Positions 22,478 to 33,776 are shown, counted from the stretch's first letter. The stretch is DNA of 64,000 nt from Iris pallida (GCA_029216955.1 JANAVB010004137.1:87657-151656), one strand, 5' to 3'. Translations and numbers: made by a program. The notes: generated from the letters alone by a model not told the origin.

Positions 22478-25400
22478 TTAACATGTTTGTCCCGAAACTT
22501 GGTGGAATCCCTTTCGGCTCTGCTTGCCAAGTCCTCGGCACAAGCCTCATAACCAACATAGTCAGCAAGGTTTAGGCCAAGATCAGTCATAACCAGCCTA
22601 CGGAACGGACACTCGCCATACTTGAATAGGACAAGACCTTCTTGAAGCAGATGATTAACGATGAGAAGCTCTTGCTCGGAGGGGCATGTCGTTTCAAGAA
22701 GCCATACTTCCTGTTTGGTGACAGTGTGGGGTTAGAAGATGGCGAGACGATATGCTTGAGAAACCCACTGGTAGTCAGGCTGAACAATCAGAGGATATGG
22801 CTATCGTCGATGGAGCGTCAGTATCCTTTGTCTGCGTTCACTGTCTTAGCCGCGCGACGATAGATGAAATGGGAGCTAACCCCAGAGCTCCCCGGGGTCG
22901 TCTCCGAAGAATACAGTTCGACTCGGGAGATCAAAAGAAGGACACTTTCAAGTGTGTCAGAGGCTCTACATCTTACTCCACGAGGGGCTGCAACCTGGTG
23001 CTGTAATAAGCGACATCCCGACTAACCTCCACCCTTATGCTGTCGACACGCTTTACAATCTGATGTTGTCGGTGGACGTATCGTATCTTATAGGGAAGAT
23101 GCAGATGGAAGGCTGGAGGTATCCAGTTTCATTCTGGAGCAACCTCACTGACTAGGTGCTTTTCACGTATGAAGCTACCCTGAAGATTGTTGGCCTTTTT
23201 TATGCTATTAGGGCCACCCAATATGGTGTAAAGGTCAACTGGCCAATGTTTGTCTCTTTGGCGGAGTTATACAACCTTCACACTTGTACTTTCTTTACTC
23301 TGGGCAGGGAGATAGGATTGGCTCTCCACGAGATGCAGGAAGTGTAGAAGCTTCCTTGGGGTACAGAGCCGTATGAAGAGTATGTGCCTTGTGATGAGGA
23401 GCTCCGAGACCTGGAGAATGAGAACTCCGAGATGATGGATGTATACAAGGAGTTATTCTACCACGTCCTCATCTTCCATAGGATCAACAATGAAAGGAAG
23501 GACCGAGGGGGCCAATCCCCACACAAGAGCTTAGACGGGCTATGTCTTCGTTCAAGGAGAAGGAGAGGATCCGGCCTCCTTTTTGATTTTAAAACCTATG
23601 ACCAAGTCCGAGATAGAAGTCCGGATGGCAGATTATGATACGACGGATACTGAGGACAGTGATGATCCTGAAGGAAAGTCCCCAATCGGCCACTAATTCC
23701 GTCAAGCTGAATATCCGTTGTCGGAGAAAGCTATGCTGACAGCTTTCTTGATGATCTGGCTTCGTGACTGTATAGTCCCTGGGGGTTCAGGGACTATTGA
23801 GAGGATGAGCCAGAGCATAGTACTTTCGACTGTGAAGCTGGCATTCGGATACCATCTTGCCTTGCTTTCCGCGATGGTCTGTGCCACTGAACGGGGTCTA
23901 CGGGACTTTATTAGAAATGCGGTGACTCCTGAAGGCAGAGCCAACTTCGCTCGGAACGAACTTCCTTATCATTTCTTAATGGGGTGGCTGCTACTGCATT
24001 GTCCTACCCTGATGAACGCTGGGCCGACGGCGGACTCTTTGGCGGAAGACGCCTTTCTTCGCAGATTCTATAATGCGGATTGGGCTATTACTGGTGTACC
24101 CGCTTACAGAAGGCTTTAAGCTTCTTGCAGAACTACGAGTTCTTCAGGGTATCCCCTCCGTCCGACAGCGTAGTGCAGGAGATACCTTAGTGGATGAGGG
24201 AGTTCATGCCACTAGCTTGACTGCTGGAGCATTTCACTGGCTTCAGTCTATTAGACCGTCATATCTGGTGCTCAGAAACATGAACCATGCCTATCTGGAG
24301 CCATCCCTGCCGAGTCATTTCGTGCGGCAGTTTGGCTACAGCCAGCTCCTTTTGGGAAATGCTAGCCCGCACTTGGAGTCAATAGGCAGCTTAATTGATG
24401 TGGCGCGTGCCTGGATATATTATAATATCGGATACACGGGAGCAATCTTCACTCTGCCCTAGGATAAGCTAGAGACCCTACCTGTGCTATTCTGCCACCA
24501 AGTTTTATGTCAAATCAATACTTTTCATTCCCCGGTATGATCGTGAACAGAGCTTGATATTGGGGACTCGGTTTGGCCCCACTTCTGCGAAACGTGCCCA
24601 AAAGGCGCCGAAGGGCCCTAAGAAGGAGGGCACTGCTCCATCTGTGAAGCCAGCCGCACCACCGTGGCCAAGGGCTATCCTTAGGGAGCCGGCAGTGCCT
24701 CCAAAGGAGGACACGAAAGATGGTTCTGCTCTTCCCAATCCTCGTTAGAAGAGAAATGCTTCAACTGAATTATCCCAGGAGCCAACTTTTAAGAGGAAGA
24801 AGAAGACTGTTGCCCTAAGAAGAGCCAAGGAAGTGGGTACTGGCTCACCTCCCTTGAGAAGGTCTTTCCGATAAACTGAAAGAAGTGGAACGACATCGCG
24901 GGGCTTTACCATTCGGGAGGTAGATCCCTTCCTAGACTCCATAGCCATTTTGGTCAAGCCATTAGAAGCTTTCTCACCCTTGCGTTTGTCCTTTGCATAT
25001 GACTCTGAAGTTGCAGCCGAGGTAGGTGCCTCCTCGTCTGAGGAAGTGGACGTGACAAGCAGTGTTCCCTCCTTGTCCTCGACCGGCAGATGACGTTCAG
25101 CCTTCCCTAGTCAAGGAGGTTGAATCGAAGGATGTTCAGGAAGAATGCCTGGATTATGGTGGCGACCAGAATGCCAGTCCTTCTTTCGATATCTCTTTGG
25201 GGGCGATGTCTGAAATCGGGTCCATAATGAAAGATTTGGACGAGAATCAAGTCCAATCGGCTCATCCTCCTTGTGGGTACGTTATCTTTGTGCCTCTCTT
25301 TGGACGAGATTTTTCGACTTAGATTTTGCGTGCTCCTCGTGAGGATGACTGCCATTGTATATTCCCTTGTAGACAAAGAGAAGGAGCCACTCATAAAGAT

Positions 25401-25691
25401 AGCCCATGGTATTGGAGAAGAAACAGAGGTTGTCTCCAGCTCCTCCGACTTTGTTGGTGCAGAGAGAGCTGCTAGTGAGCCGGCATCGGCCGCAGAAGGA
25501 GAGGTTGAATAGCCTACTAAGGGGGCTGTTACTGAATATGCTCCCGGTCCAGCTTGGGGCTGTGGAAGATACCCAGCCTAATGCTGCTCGAGGCCTTAAT
25601 ATTGTTCTTCTTGAACAGCCTGGGCCTGCTCTCAGTTTCCCTGAAGCCAAGACCAATGACTTAGCCTAAGTTGGCATTGAGCATACCGAAG

Positions 25692-25759
25692 GTACTAAAT
25701 TACAACTCTTTTATACTTTCCTTTTTTGTTTACTGATGCATATATTATTTTCTTATCAG
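25692..25759 (+). other. Intron in the antisense PMD-like gene
   Basis: Donor GAAG|GTACTAAAT and acceptor TTTTCTTATCAG|GTTCGG flank 68 bp of T-rich sequence. Joining them makes codon GGT from one base of the left exon and two of the right, and moves the frame from that of 25406-25691 into that of 25760-26358. This is what a genuine phase-1 intron would do. One stop remains just upstream (25667-25669). Confidence 0.78.
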
Positions 25760-26627
25760 GTTCGGCTTCTTGTCCGGCATCTCTTCCTGGAGCGGAAGAA
25801 CCTCATCAAGTATCCTTCCCGACGACCTCCACTGAAGTTGATGAGATGGCCCAGGAAGTCGTCAAAGCTTTCTATTCTGTCCTGAAAGTAAAGCTTCCTG
25901 GAGTTCTGAATCAGAATGCCACCTTTGGCCCTGTGAAGGCTGTTGCTGAATGCCAAGTGGCAGCCTTTGAGAGCATTGCCGGCTACGAGGAGCGAGCTAA
26001 TGCTCTAAGGAGGGTTCTGAATGATTTGGAGGGTCAGGTAGCCAGATTCCGAAATGCCAAACAACGAAGCCCGATGTCGCTGTTCCGTGCAGAAGACGAG
26101 GCTTTGTTCGTGGCTCTCACGGAGGAGGAGGCTACTTTCCAAGAAAGGAAGGATGCCCTCTCTCAAGAGATCAGTGAATTGGCTGATCAGTATGAGCAGT
26201 TCAACGCTGCGAGTGAGGCACGTACTGCTTCGAAGAATGAGCTGGCTGCACAGACTACTGAGAAATATAATCACATTTTATGGATCCAGAGTAAGATTGC
26301 TCAACTGGAGGCCAGCTTGAGGACAGCGACGTCTGAACAGGAGGACTATTTGGCTTAGGCTGTCATAACCGCCACAACTTTCGACCACTTAAAAGAACAA
26401 CTGGTGAAGTTGGAGGGAGAGCACATGAATCTGATCCCCTTCCAGGATGAATCTGCTCGTCAAGAAGAGGCGTGCCGCCGTGCTACTACGAAGTTCGAAG
26501 CTGAAATTGTGGCTCTAAGGGATAGTATCAATCGATTTTGTATCCCTTATATTTTTTTTGTTTTGTAACTGTTTCTTTTAGCGTCAAGACTCTTGTATCT
26601 TTTTCTCCATCTTCTGATGGGCGTTTT

Positions 26628-26633
26628 AATAAA
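26628..26633 (+). terminator. Poly(A) signal of the antisense gene
   Basis: AATAAA, 60 bp after the last in-frame stop (26566-26568), within T-rich sequence typical of a plant 3' UTR. Confidence 0.6.
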
Positions 26634-26685
26634 GAATCTATTGGCTTTCAAAATTTATGAATAAGTTTTATGAAATATCAGAACT

Positions 26686-27045
26686 AGAGGTAATGTGGAC
26701 ATAGTAAGGATATTTCTGGTGGGTATTCCGTTGGGGAATTTGATGTGGACCTATTATCCATTTTATATTCAGGGTTCTTGAATATAGATAATAAGTTGAA
26801 AGAAGCTGCTAATAGAGGTAATATGGACGTAATAGCCAGAGGATGTTCTATATCTGACCAGAGGTAATATGGGCGTGGAAGGATATATAACATTAGGTAG
26901 GAGTGGATAATTCAGAGGTAATATGGGCATGATTATCCTTGATGAATGCTTTGCTCAGAGGTTATATGGACATGGTAAAACGTTTCTTAATCATCCCACT
27001 GGGAAATAACTATCGGAAAACAATTTAGAGGTAATAGGAACGTGA
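26686..27045. repeat. Dispersed AGAGGTAATATGGRCRTGG repeats
   Basis: Six copies of a motif of about 19 bp start near 26686, 26815, 26861, 26912, 26956 and 27027. A longer unit with GACCTATTATCCA is duplicated near 26745 and 27115. They fill the gap between the antisense gene and the pol end of the Tat element. Confidence 0.75.
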
Positions 27046-27241
27046 CTTATTTTTGTCAGACCGAGTTTGGGCAGGGTCAAAACCTAAAATGATTCCACTG
27101 GGGAATCTTTTTAGAGGACCTATTATCCACGGCGTATTCAAGACTCTTGAAATACGGATAATAGTTAGATGATTTTTCGAATCATATAAATCATTGTACT
27201 GTACATTTACATAATTAAAACTAAGGTATATGTGAACGTTG

Positions 27242-28399
27242 TTATACATAATATTTCTTCAGGAACTTGCCGTTGATCGACATCATGAGCAAGTCACCAT
27301 CAGGCTTGGTTAGTCGATACGCACCGTTAGAATACACTGATTCTATAATGAAAGGACCTTCCCATTTAGGCTGGAATTTTCCTTTTGTCTTGTGCGTCAT
27401 GACCATTGGTCTTCTCACTGCTAAGACTAGATCACCAACTTGGAAGATTCTTTCATTCACCTTTTTATTAAAGGCTCTAGAAAGGCGCGCTTGGTATAGC
27501 TCAATACGCTACTGAGCTAATAAGCATTTTTTGTCTAGCGCTTCGAGCTCTTGTAGTCGCAGACGGTAACTTTCTTCGGCAGTCAACTCACTGGCTAAGG
27601 CTACTCGAAGAGAGGGAATCTGGATTTCTAGGGAAGAACTGCTTCACTCTCATAAACCAGAGAGAATGGCGTACTGCCTGTTAGAGTCCGGACTGTTGTA
27701 CGAAAGGCCTAGAGACATTCATCGAGATTCTCATTCCAATCGCGCTTGTTTGAAGACACAAAATTCTTGAGAAGTTTAATGATGGTTTTATTGAAGGCTT
27801 CTGCTAACCATTAGCCACTGGATTGTAGGTAGTAGAGGCTACATTCTGGATTTGATTCTTATCGCAGAACCGATAGAATGTATGGCTCACGAATTATGGA
27901 CCATTATCATGGATGATCCTGTGAGGTAGGCCGAAGCGATAGATAACGTGATGTTTGATGAAACTGATCACGTTCGACGTCTTCTCTTCGGTGAGCGATA
28001 TAGCTTTCGCCCATTTGGAGAAGTAATCGGTTATAGCTAGGATGAACCGATGACCTCTGGAAGATGGCGGGCTGATTGGGCCAATGACGTCCATACTCCA
28101 GGCTTCAAAAGGCAAAGATGCTACCGTTAGGTGTAGAAACTCCGAAGGTTGATGAATGAAGTCAGCATGGAACTGACAAGCCCTACACTTTTTTGCATAT
28201 TCAACAGCATCTGCTATCATCGTGGGCCAATAATAACCCATTCGTCTGAGGCAATCTTGTAAGTTGGGGCCTGGTTGATGTGTACCACAAACTCCGTCGT
28301 GAGCCTCCCGGAGTGCATGTTTGACTTCTGTGTCTGATAAATATCGTAACAGTATCCCGTCATAAGAGCGTCGGTACAACATTTTGGTAGCTGTATCAT
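27242..28399 (-). pseudogene. Tat-lineage integrase
   Basis: On the minus strand, the zinc-binding N-terminus (REAHDGVCGTHQ ... CRACQ) is followed by the core with Asp in WSMDVIGPI and Asp in IIHDNGP. There is then a stop at 27894 and a frameshifted region around 27800 where the Glu segment belongs. The C-terminal domain is in frame again (27460-27242: FQVGDLVLAVRRP, FQPKWEGPFII, GAYRL, FLKKYYV and a natural stop). No chromodomain is present, as expected for Tat. The function would be integration of element cDNA; this copy is broken. Confidence 0.88.
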
Positions 28400-28498
28400 A
28401 GTAAAATCTGAGGGATCACTTTGGACAGATACTGCTTCCTTTGGGTCCTCAGGGAGGATTCGTAGATGGCGTAGTCTATGAAAGGAAATCTCCAGTCT

Positions 28499-29005
28499 TT
28501 AACGTCGACGTTTGTTTTCGTTGTGTAACTGTGATGAATATGCAAAGCATCTTTCACACAGAATAGTTCTCGACCAGACACTAGTGATCGACTGCTGAGT
28601 ATTGGTAGGAACGGTCAAGGAAGCAGCAAGATCGGCTAAAGCATCTGCTTCTATATTCTGTAGTCGAGGTACGTGCTCGATGAAGAATCCAGCGAAAGTA
28701 GACGCCAATTCAATTATCGCTTTGTGATAAGGGATGAGATCTTCGTGACGAACTTCATAATCCCCTCAGACCTGACTAACTATTAGCTTAGAATTGCCGT
28801 AAGCTTCTAGATAGTCAACTCCCAGTTTTTTTGCCAGTTGAAGGCCGAACAATAGGGCATTATATTCGGCCACATTGTTGGTGCAGGGTTCTACGAGAGA
28901 ATATGCACGGTGTATAACCAGATGGTCGGGTGACACAAGCACGATGCCTACTTCGGCCACGATATTTCCCTTAGGTCCTGTTCTTGATGTACTGTCAAAG
29001 AACAT
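28499..29005 (-). pseudogene. Archaeal-type RNase H of the Tat element
   Basis: The segments FFDSTSRTGPKGNIVAEVGI, NNVAEYNALLFGLQLAKKLG, GNSKLIVSQV and, after an in-frame TGA (about 28769), HVPRLQNIEADALADLA outline the second RNase H carried by Tat/Ogre elements between the normal RNase H and integrase. The Asp in the first segment, the Glu in AEYNA and the late Asp in EADALA are the expected metal-binding positions. A TGA at about 29006 separates it from the upstream RNase H block. Confidence 0.83.
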
Positions 29006-29917
29006 TCACCAAATGGGGATTTCCTCAGTTGCGGTGTTAGACTCCACTACTTCATCAGGAATTTCATCGTAGAGTTTGGAAGATTCTGGCACTGGATGAG
29101 TTGCTAGAAAATCAGCTAACACTTGGCCTTTTACTGCCTTCTGAGGAACAAACAACATATCGTATGGAGTCAACAACATTGCCCATGTAGCTAAACGGGA
29201 ATTAATAGAACCCGGTTTATTCATGAGTATTCTGAGAGGATTGACTTTAGATATGATGTGGATAGTCTGCCGAGACACATAGTGGCGTGTCTTCTGGATA
29301 GCAAATACCAGTACAAGACATTTCTTTTCCACAGGTGTGTATCTATGCTCGGCATCCACCATCGTACGGCTGAGGTAGTAGATTGCCTGTTCATGGCCGC
29401 CTTCGTTCTTCTGAGCTAATAGGGCACCAAGGGAATGGTCCATAGCGTGGACATATAGTAAGAAGGGCTTCCCCATTATTGGAGCCACCAATACTGGGGG
29501 GCTTACGAGATACTTCTTGATGTCGTCAAATGCGAGTTGACATTGTTTAGTCCAGACGAAAGATATGTCTTTATTCATGAGCTGAGTAAACGGTTGACAC
29601 CTTCCAGAAAGGTTCGAAATGAATCGTCTGATGTAGGCTAGCCTTCCTTGAAGTCCGCATAGCTCTTTGAGTTTTCTTGGGGGATGCATATCGGGGATAG
29701 CTTTCACTTTCTCCGGGTCAAGATGTATACCCTTTGAAGTGATAACAAAACCAAGGAACTTGTCGCTGGAGACTCCCAGAAAAGACTTGGTTGGATTCAT
29801 CTTGAGTTGGTGTGCACGCATTAGTTCGAACACCGTTCTCAAGTCTTGGAGGTGGTTGCCCTTGAGACGACTTTTAACTGCGATATTGTCTACGTAGCAT
29901 TCCACTGTTTTATGCAT
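29006..29917 (-). pseudogene. Tat reverse transcriptase C-terminus and RNase H
   Basis: It begins in RT motif C, reading VECYVDNIAVKSR; the second catalytic Asp is Asn, so the enzyme is predicted inactive. The thumb follows (FLGFVITSKGIHLDPEKVKAI, LQGRLAYIRRFISNLS), then the RNase H domain (YVHAMDHSLGALLAQ, YLSRTMVDAEHRYTPVEK). It overlaps the upstream RT frame by 8 bp in another frame, showing a small indel at about 29910-29925. Confidence 0.9.
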
Positions 29918-31000
29918 ATGATCGTAAAAAAATTGTGTTCAAAGCTCGCTGGTATGTCGCCCTACATTTTTTCAATTCGAAGGGCATCACCGTATAGCAG
30001 TATACCCCCAACGGTGTTCGAAAAGATGTGTATTTCTCATCGTCGGGGAACATCTTGATCTGGTTGTAGCCTGAGAACCCATCCATGAAGGATATCCGCT
30101 CGAAGCCGCAAGTATTGTCGATCATTACATCGGTGATCGGTAGAGGGAACTCATCTTTCGGGCATGTAGAGTTCAAATCACGGTAATCGATACAGACTCG
30201 AACTTTACCATTCTTTTTCATGACTGGAACAATGTTAGCGACCCAGTCAGGGTGTTGTTCTTCGCGAATGAATCCACTTACGATAAGCTTCTTGACTTCA
30301 CTCTCGATAGCCTCCATGATATCTGGTCGAAATTGTCGTTGCTGCTGCTTCACTGGTTTAGCTTTAGACGAGATATTTAGGCGGTGCATAACAACTTTAG
30401 GGTCCAAGCCTGGCATGTCTTTATAGCTCCATACAAAAATGTCAATGTATTCTCTTATAAGCTGTATAAGAGATTGTCGTTCTTCGCCAGACAGACTTTT
30501 GCTGATGAAGATTGGTTTAAGAGATGATTCATCTCCTAAATTAACTTGGACGACTTCATCTTCGGTAGGTGGTTCACGTTGTTCGAAACGTAACTCCCAC
30601 TTAGTATCCATCTTTTGAGCCCATTGTTCAAGCTCGATCGATTGGACATCATCTGCAATTTGGTCAACTGACACCATGTTGACGGACAAAGTTCTTTTGA
30701 ACATTCTCCAATGCTGGAGTCTGAATCCCAGAGGCAGGAATCAGAAGAATGAGAACAATAATCTGCTTCGACGTCTGATCCTTCAGGAGTTGTTTGAGAA
30801 GTGACGTAACCGAAACCAATACCGTTTTGTTGATAATAGTTCTCGGGTTTGCCGGAGGAGCAAAGTGATGTATTGGCAACCGTCGTCCCTGACCGTAATT
30901 TAGCCCCTGGTCGCTTTTTATATCATATCCCATGTTCTGGATGATACTCTTGGCCTGCCAACTATATCGAAAAAGTTGTATTTTCCAGAATCATAGTCAG
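29910..31000 (-). pseudogene. Tat reverse transcriptase N-terminal part and linker
   Basis: The main open part is 30704-29910, with LKPIFISKSLSGEERQSLIQ, FVWSYKDMPGLDP, VCIDYRDLNSTCPKDEFPLP and SFMDGFSGYNQIKM (first catalytic Asp present). Upstream, 30933-30664 is a linker in another frame (GYDIKSDQGLNYGQGRRLP), and its frame can be followed to about 31000 (SWQAKSIIQN), where it meets element A. Protease and gag are missing. A frameshift lies near 30690. Confidence 0.88.
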
Positions 31001-31015
31001 CTTCGGTGTTATGAT

Positions 31016-33751
31016 TCTTTCAAACGAGGTATCAGGGGAAAAACCTATTATGTAGTAGAGTATACATGGTACTACCTATATATTCCAATGTGAGAAGGGT
31101 TCCTACAGATAGCCTCTGGACTAGGTTTTGATGGCAGCTACATATCTTGTATCAATATTACATTAATATGTAGTACTACAAGAGGCTGTCTTAGATTAGT
31201 GCTACAAACATATAGTATCGGGGTTAAGAAGTTAAGTATCTATAGAAACTCCAGTACCAGATAGGTTACAGAGCATAGATGAAGGATTTGCCTATCCTAA
31301 ATGCCAGCCATCATAGCAAGTAAGTAATCAGGACCAGATTGCTTGATAACTGGCTTACTGGTACCAGTTTACCATTGAAGTGAGTTTCACATGGTATTAG
31401 TTACTTGGCATTCAGTCACACCCTAGTTGTAGATGACCTGTACCTGCCTAAGAATGGCCTAGGTGCCTTACCTAAGCTATTGAACTCTATTACATCAGGA
31501 GTCCTGATGGAAGGAATTTCAAATCCTGAAGTTAGCAAATCCTACTAGGTACAGACAGAGTATTATCCTATTCAAATATCCCTTGTGCCCTAGTGTAAAC
31601 CTATGAGACTCCCTAAGATGTTAGACTCCCATTGCACCCATGATACTGAAAGGGCACTGTCCTTGACAGTAGGCAAGCACCTGTATAGGAGTACCCATCA
31701 GGCAATATTGCTGATGTAGGGCATGGCTTAGGAGTCTTATACCTGTGAAGAAATGAGAAGCACTCTATTGACAAGCCCCAGGGGATCCTGAGCCATGGAT
31801 TCCTGGGTACCTAGCATATTATAACAAGAAGAGGTGTAATTAGAATTCAGGATGGTGGTAGTTTCCTGGTTGCTAACTAAATTTGTGGAAGCTGATGTCA
31901 AGCTTGGTACCCAAGTATCTGAGCATATTCAGTTTAAGAAGCAAATACCAGATTCCAGACTTGACATCTGACTCCTGGTGTCACCTTGTATTAGGTATTT
32001 GACTGCTAGTCGAATCATGAAGTCCAGGCTACCCAGGTCAGCCAGGCATATGATATGTGGTGAAACAAAACCACACCAGAAAAGGATATGTATAGCATAC
32101 CCAGGGTTAGCTTGTTGTGTGACAACTCCCCTGCCATATAGCTACATATAGATACTAGAAGTAGGTGATATGTAGTACCGTGAAGGCAAAGCTAGGTCAT
32201 AGGATACAGGATACGAGCCATGACCCAAGATAATTCATGATTCCCTAGCAAACAAGCAAAGACCAAAGGGAGGACTGCATTTAGGAAATACCTGAAAGGC
32301 TGGACAGTAAGAGTCAAAGAGAATATCATATACAATTCTTGTGAGCAGTTGGTAGTATAGAGGTTAGTAGCATAGGAGGCAATAACAGGATATATAGGAG
32401 GGTTTATACATGATTGATTGCACAGGACATTGAGGGTTGCATATGAAAGTCATGTGCCAAGTTAGCAGGATACAGAAGCATGCAGTAGTGGGGTTCTGTT
32501 CTAAGGGCTGTTATGTGTTCCTAGTATTATAGCTATGACAACAAGCCTGTTCCTGAACTGGGTTCCATAACAAAGATAGGATAAGAGAACAAATAAAAGA
32601 CCTAGAAAATAAGTATATGCATATAGCTTTATTAATGTATTGATTCATATAACAGGTTTCTTGGGACTCGAGAATTGCATCAGAACCTTACCAGCAGCTC
32701 AGGACCTAAGGCAAGTATACCTTGCCTCCCTCTATAGTTTTATTTACATGCAATTCATTTCATTTTTCAGTCTTTGATTGTTTATGGACATGTGCTCTTC
32801 GTGTTATATTCTGTTGAGTTGTTTTTAATGCATATAGCCGTGTTCATGTTTAGCCTTGTGGTTCACACTTGGAGTTGTTCTCACCAGTACTTTGCTTGAG
32901 TCGTGTCATAGAATAAGTGCGTGTAATGAACTGTTAAACCCTTGATTATCGTTTTACACAACCAGAGAGTCCACACTCGGGACGAGGGTTGATCAGTGCA
33001 CCAGAGAGTCCACACTCGGGACGAGGGTGTTTGTCGTGTTCATTGGCACCAGAGAGTCCACACTCGGAACGAGGGTGTTTGCCGTGAGCTAACCAGAGAG
33101 TCCACACTCGGGACGAGGGTTAGTGCTTAGTTCAAACCCGTGAGTCCACACTCGGGATGAGGGTTTGGTTTTCCATTGATCTCGTGTTCACTTGTTCTCC
33201 CGGCAGTTCATTTATTCGTAGTTGTTCTAGTGTTTGTGTTTATGGTCATATGTCGTGTTTCCGTCTTTCTTGCTTATTTTCTTACGTATGATAAAACTGT
33301 TAGATAGACATGTTTATATGTATCTTGCTATGTCCTCTGAGGACATGATGATCTCTTCAGGTTTAGCCGAGTTTGAGTCAAGAGCAGACGAGAGGTTTGA
33401 GTCAGCATCAGACCACAGTGCTTTGCAGTTGAGGTCTCCTTGATTAGCAGGTGTATTCAGATAGTATATTTCATATATTTTTCTCTTTTCGTCTATTGGT
33501 AGTAGATTTGTGTCCACCGGACGTGACATTGATTCTTGGAAACATTCAGTTATATTCATTATTGTTCAGTTTCATGTCTTATTCATTGATCTTGGTTGTG
33601 ACTTGATTGTTATGTGGATGAGATATAGATTACCATGAGACTCTAGACTACCATGACTCTTGTATATTAGACAGCATTCTACCGCCGACACTGCGGCATA
33701 GGCTGGGCTTGGACACGTTTCGTATCCGAAAAGCGGGTGCGGGTCGTGACA
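31016..33751 (+). repeat. 5' LTR of element A, missing its first 1.46 kb
   Basis: It aligns collinearly with 36888-39618 from TCTTTCAAAC to the end GCGGGTGCGGGTCGTGACA. The counterpart of 35426-36887 is absent; left of 31016 lies Tat pol. Frames within it (e.g. 33234-33443) are not supported as genes. Confidence 0.9.
32961..33167 (+). repeat. Five-unit tandem repeat in the 5' LTR of A
   Basis: Five units with core GAGTCCACACTCGGGACGAG separated by variable spacers of about 10-30 bp. The same five units occur in the 3' LTR (38829-39034). Confidence 0.92.
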
Positions 33752-33776
33752 AGTTTTTTGGTAGCCCATGCAGGTC
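33752..33776 (+). other. Primer-site-like block of element A
   Basis: AGTTTTTTGGTAGCCCATGC and then AGGTC directly follow the 5' LTR. It is conserved with the blocks of C and E. The complement of TGGTAGCCCATGCAGG ends in CCA. Confidence 0.55.

Larger units (their letters stand above)
22017..26568 (+). pseudogene. Decayed plant mobile domain (PMD)-like gene, antisense in the Tat element
   Basis: Reading fragments in all three plus-strand frames assemble into one protein outline. An early segment (22642-22860) has KPYFLFGDSVGLEDGE. Further segments lie at 22952-23640. The PMD-type core (23718-24120) has EKAMLTAFLMIWLRDCIVPG and FGYHLALLSAMV. The core's end (24073-24460) has YLEPSLPSHFVRQFGYSQLL, close to the conserved PMD ending. 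Then come basic, probably nuclear-localising stretches (24594-24630; 24747-24870, KRKKKTVALRRAK), acidic and Ser-rich linkers, and a C-terminal coiled coil (25850-26520). A 68-bp intron (25692-25759) joins two reading frames exactly. At least ten stops and several frameshifts make it non-functional here. The first exon is unclear: ATG 22017 opens MSSKAAKRSAKGKG and stops at codon 28; ATG 22483 follows an acceptor-like site. Host PMD proteins act in silencing and meristem maintenance; the role of the element copy is unknown. Confidence 0.75.
20782..31015 (-). mobile_element. Ty3/gypsy Tat-lineage element, 5' half missing
   Basis: Minus-strand order from the right: linker, RT, RNase H, archaeal-type RNase H, integrase, then a 6.4-kb 3' region and a 3' LTR whose outer edge is at 20782 (TGTGGACA). 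The second, archaeal-type RNase H is diagnostic of the Tat/Ogre branch. Gag, protease and the 5' LTR are absent: the frame is cut at about 31015, where the LTR of element A begins. The 3' region carries a gene on the opposite strand, as known for several Tat elements such as Grande of maize. The element is inserted in the 5' LTR of C. Confidence 0.82.

Noticed and set aside
32961..33167. CRISPR-like array of similar units with spacers
   Set aside because: It is plant LTR sequence with irregular spacers and an identical copy in the partner LTR; there is no CRISPR context.
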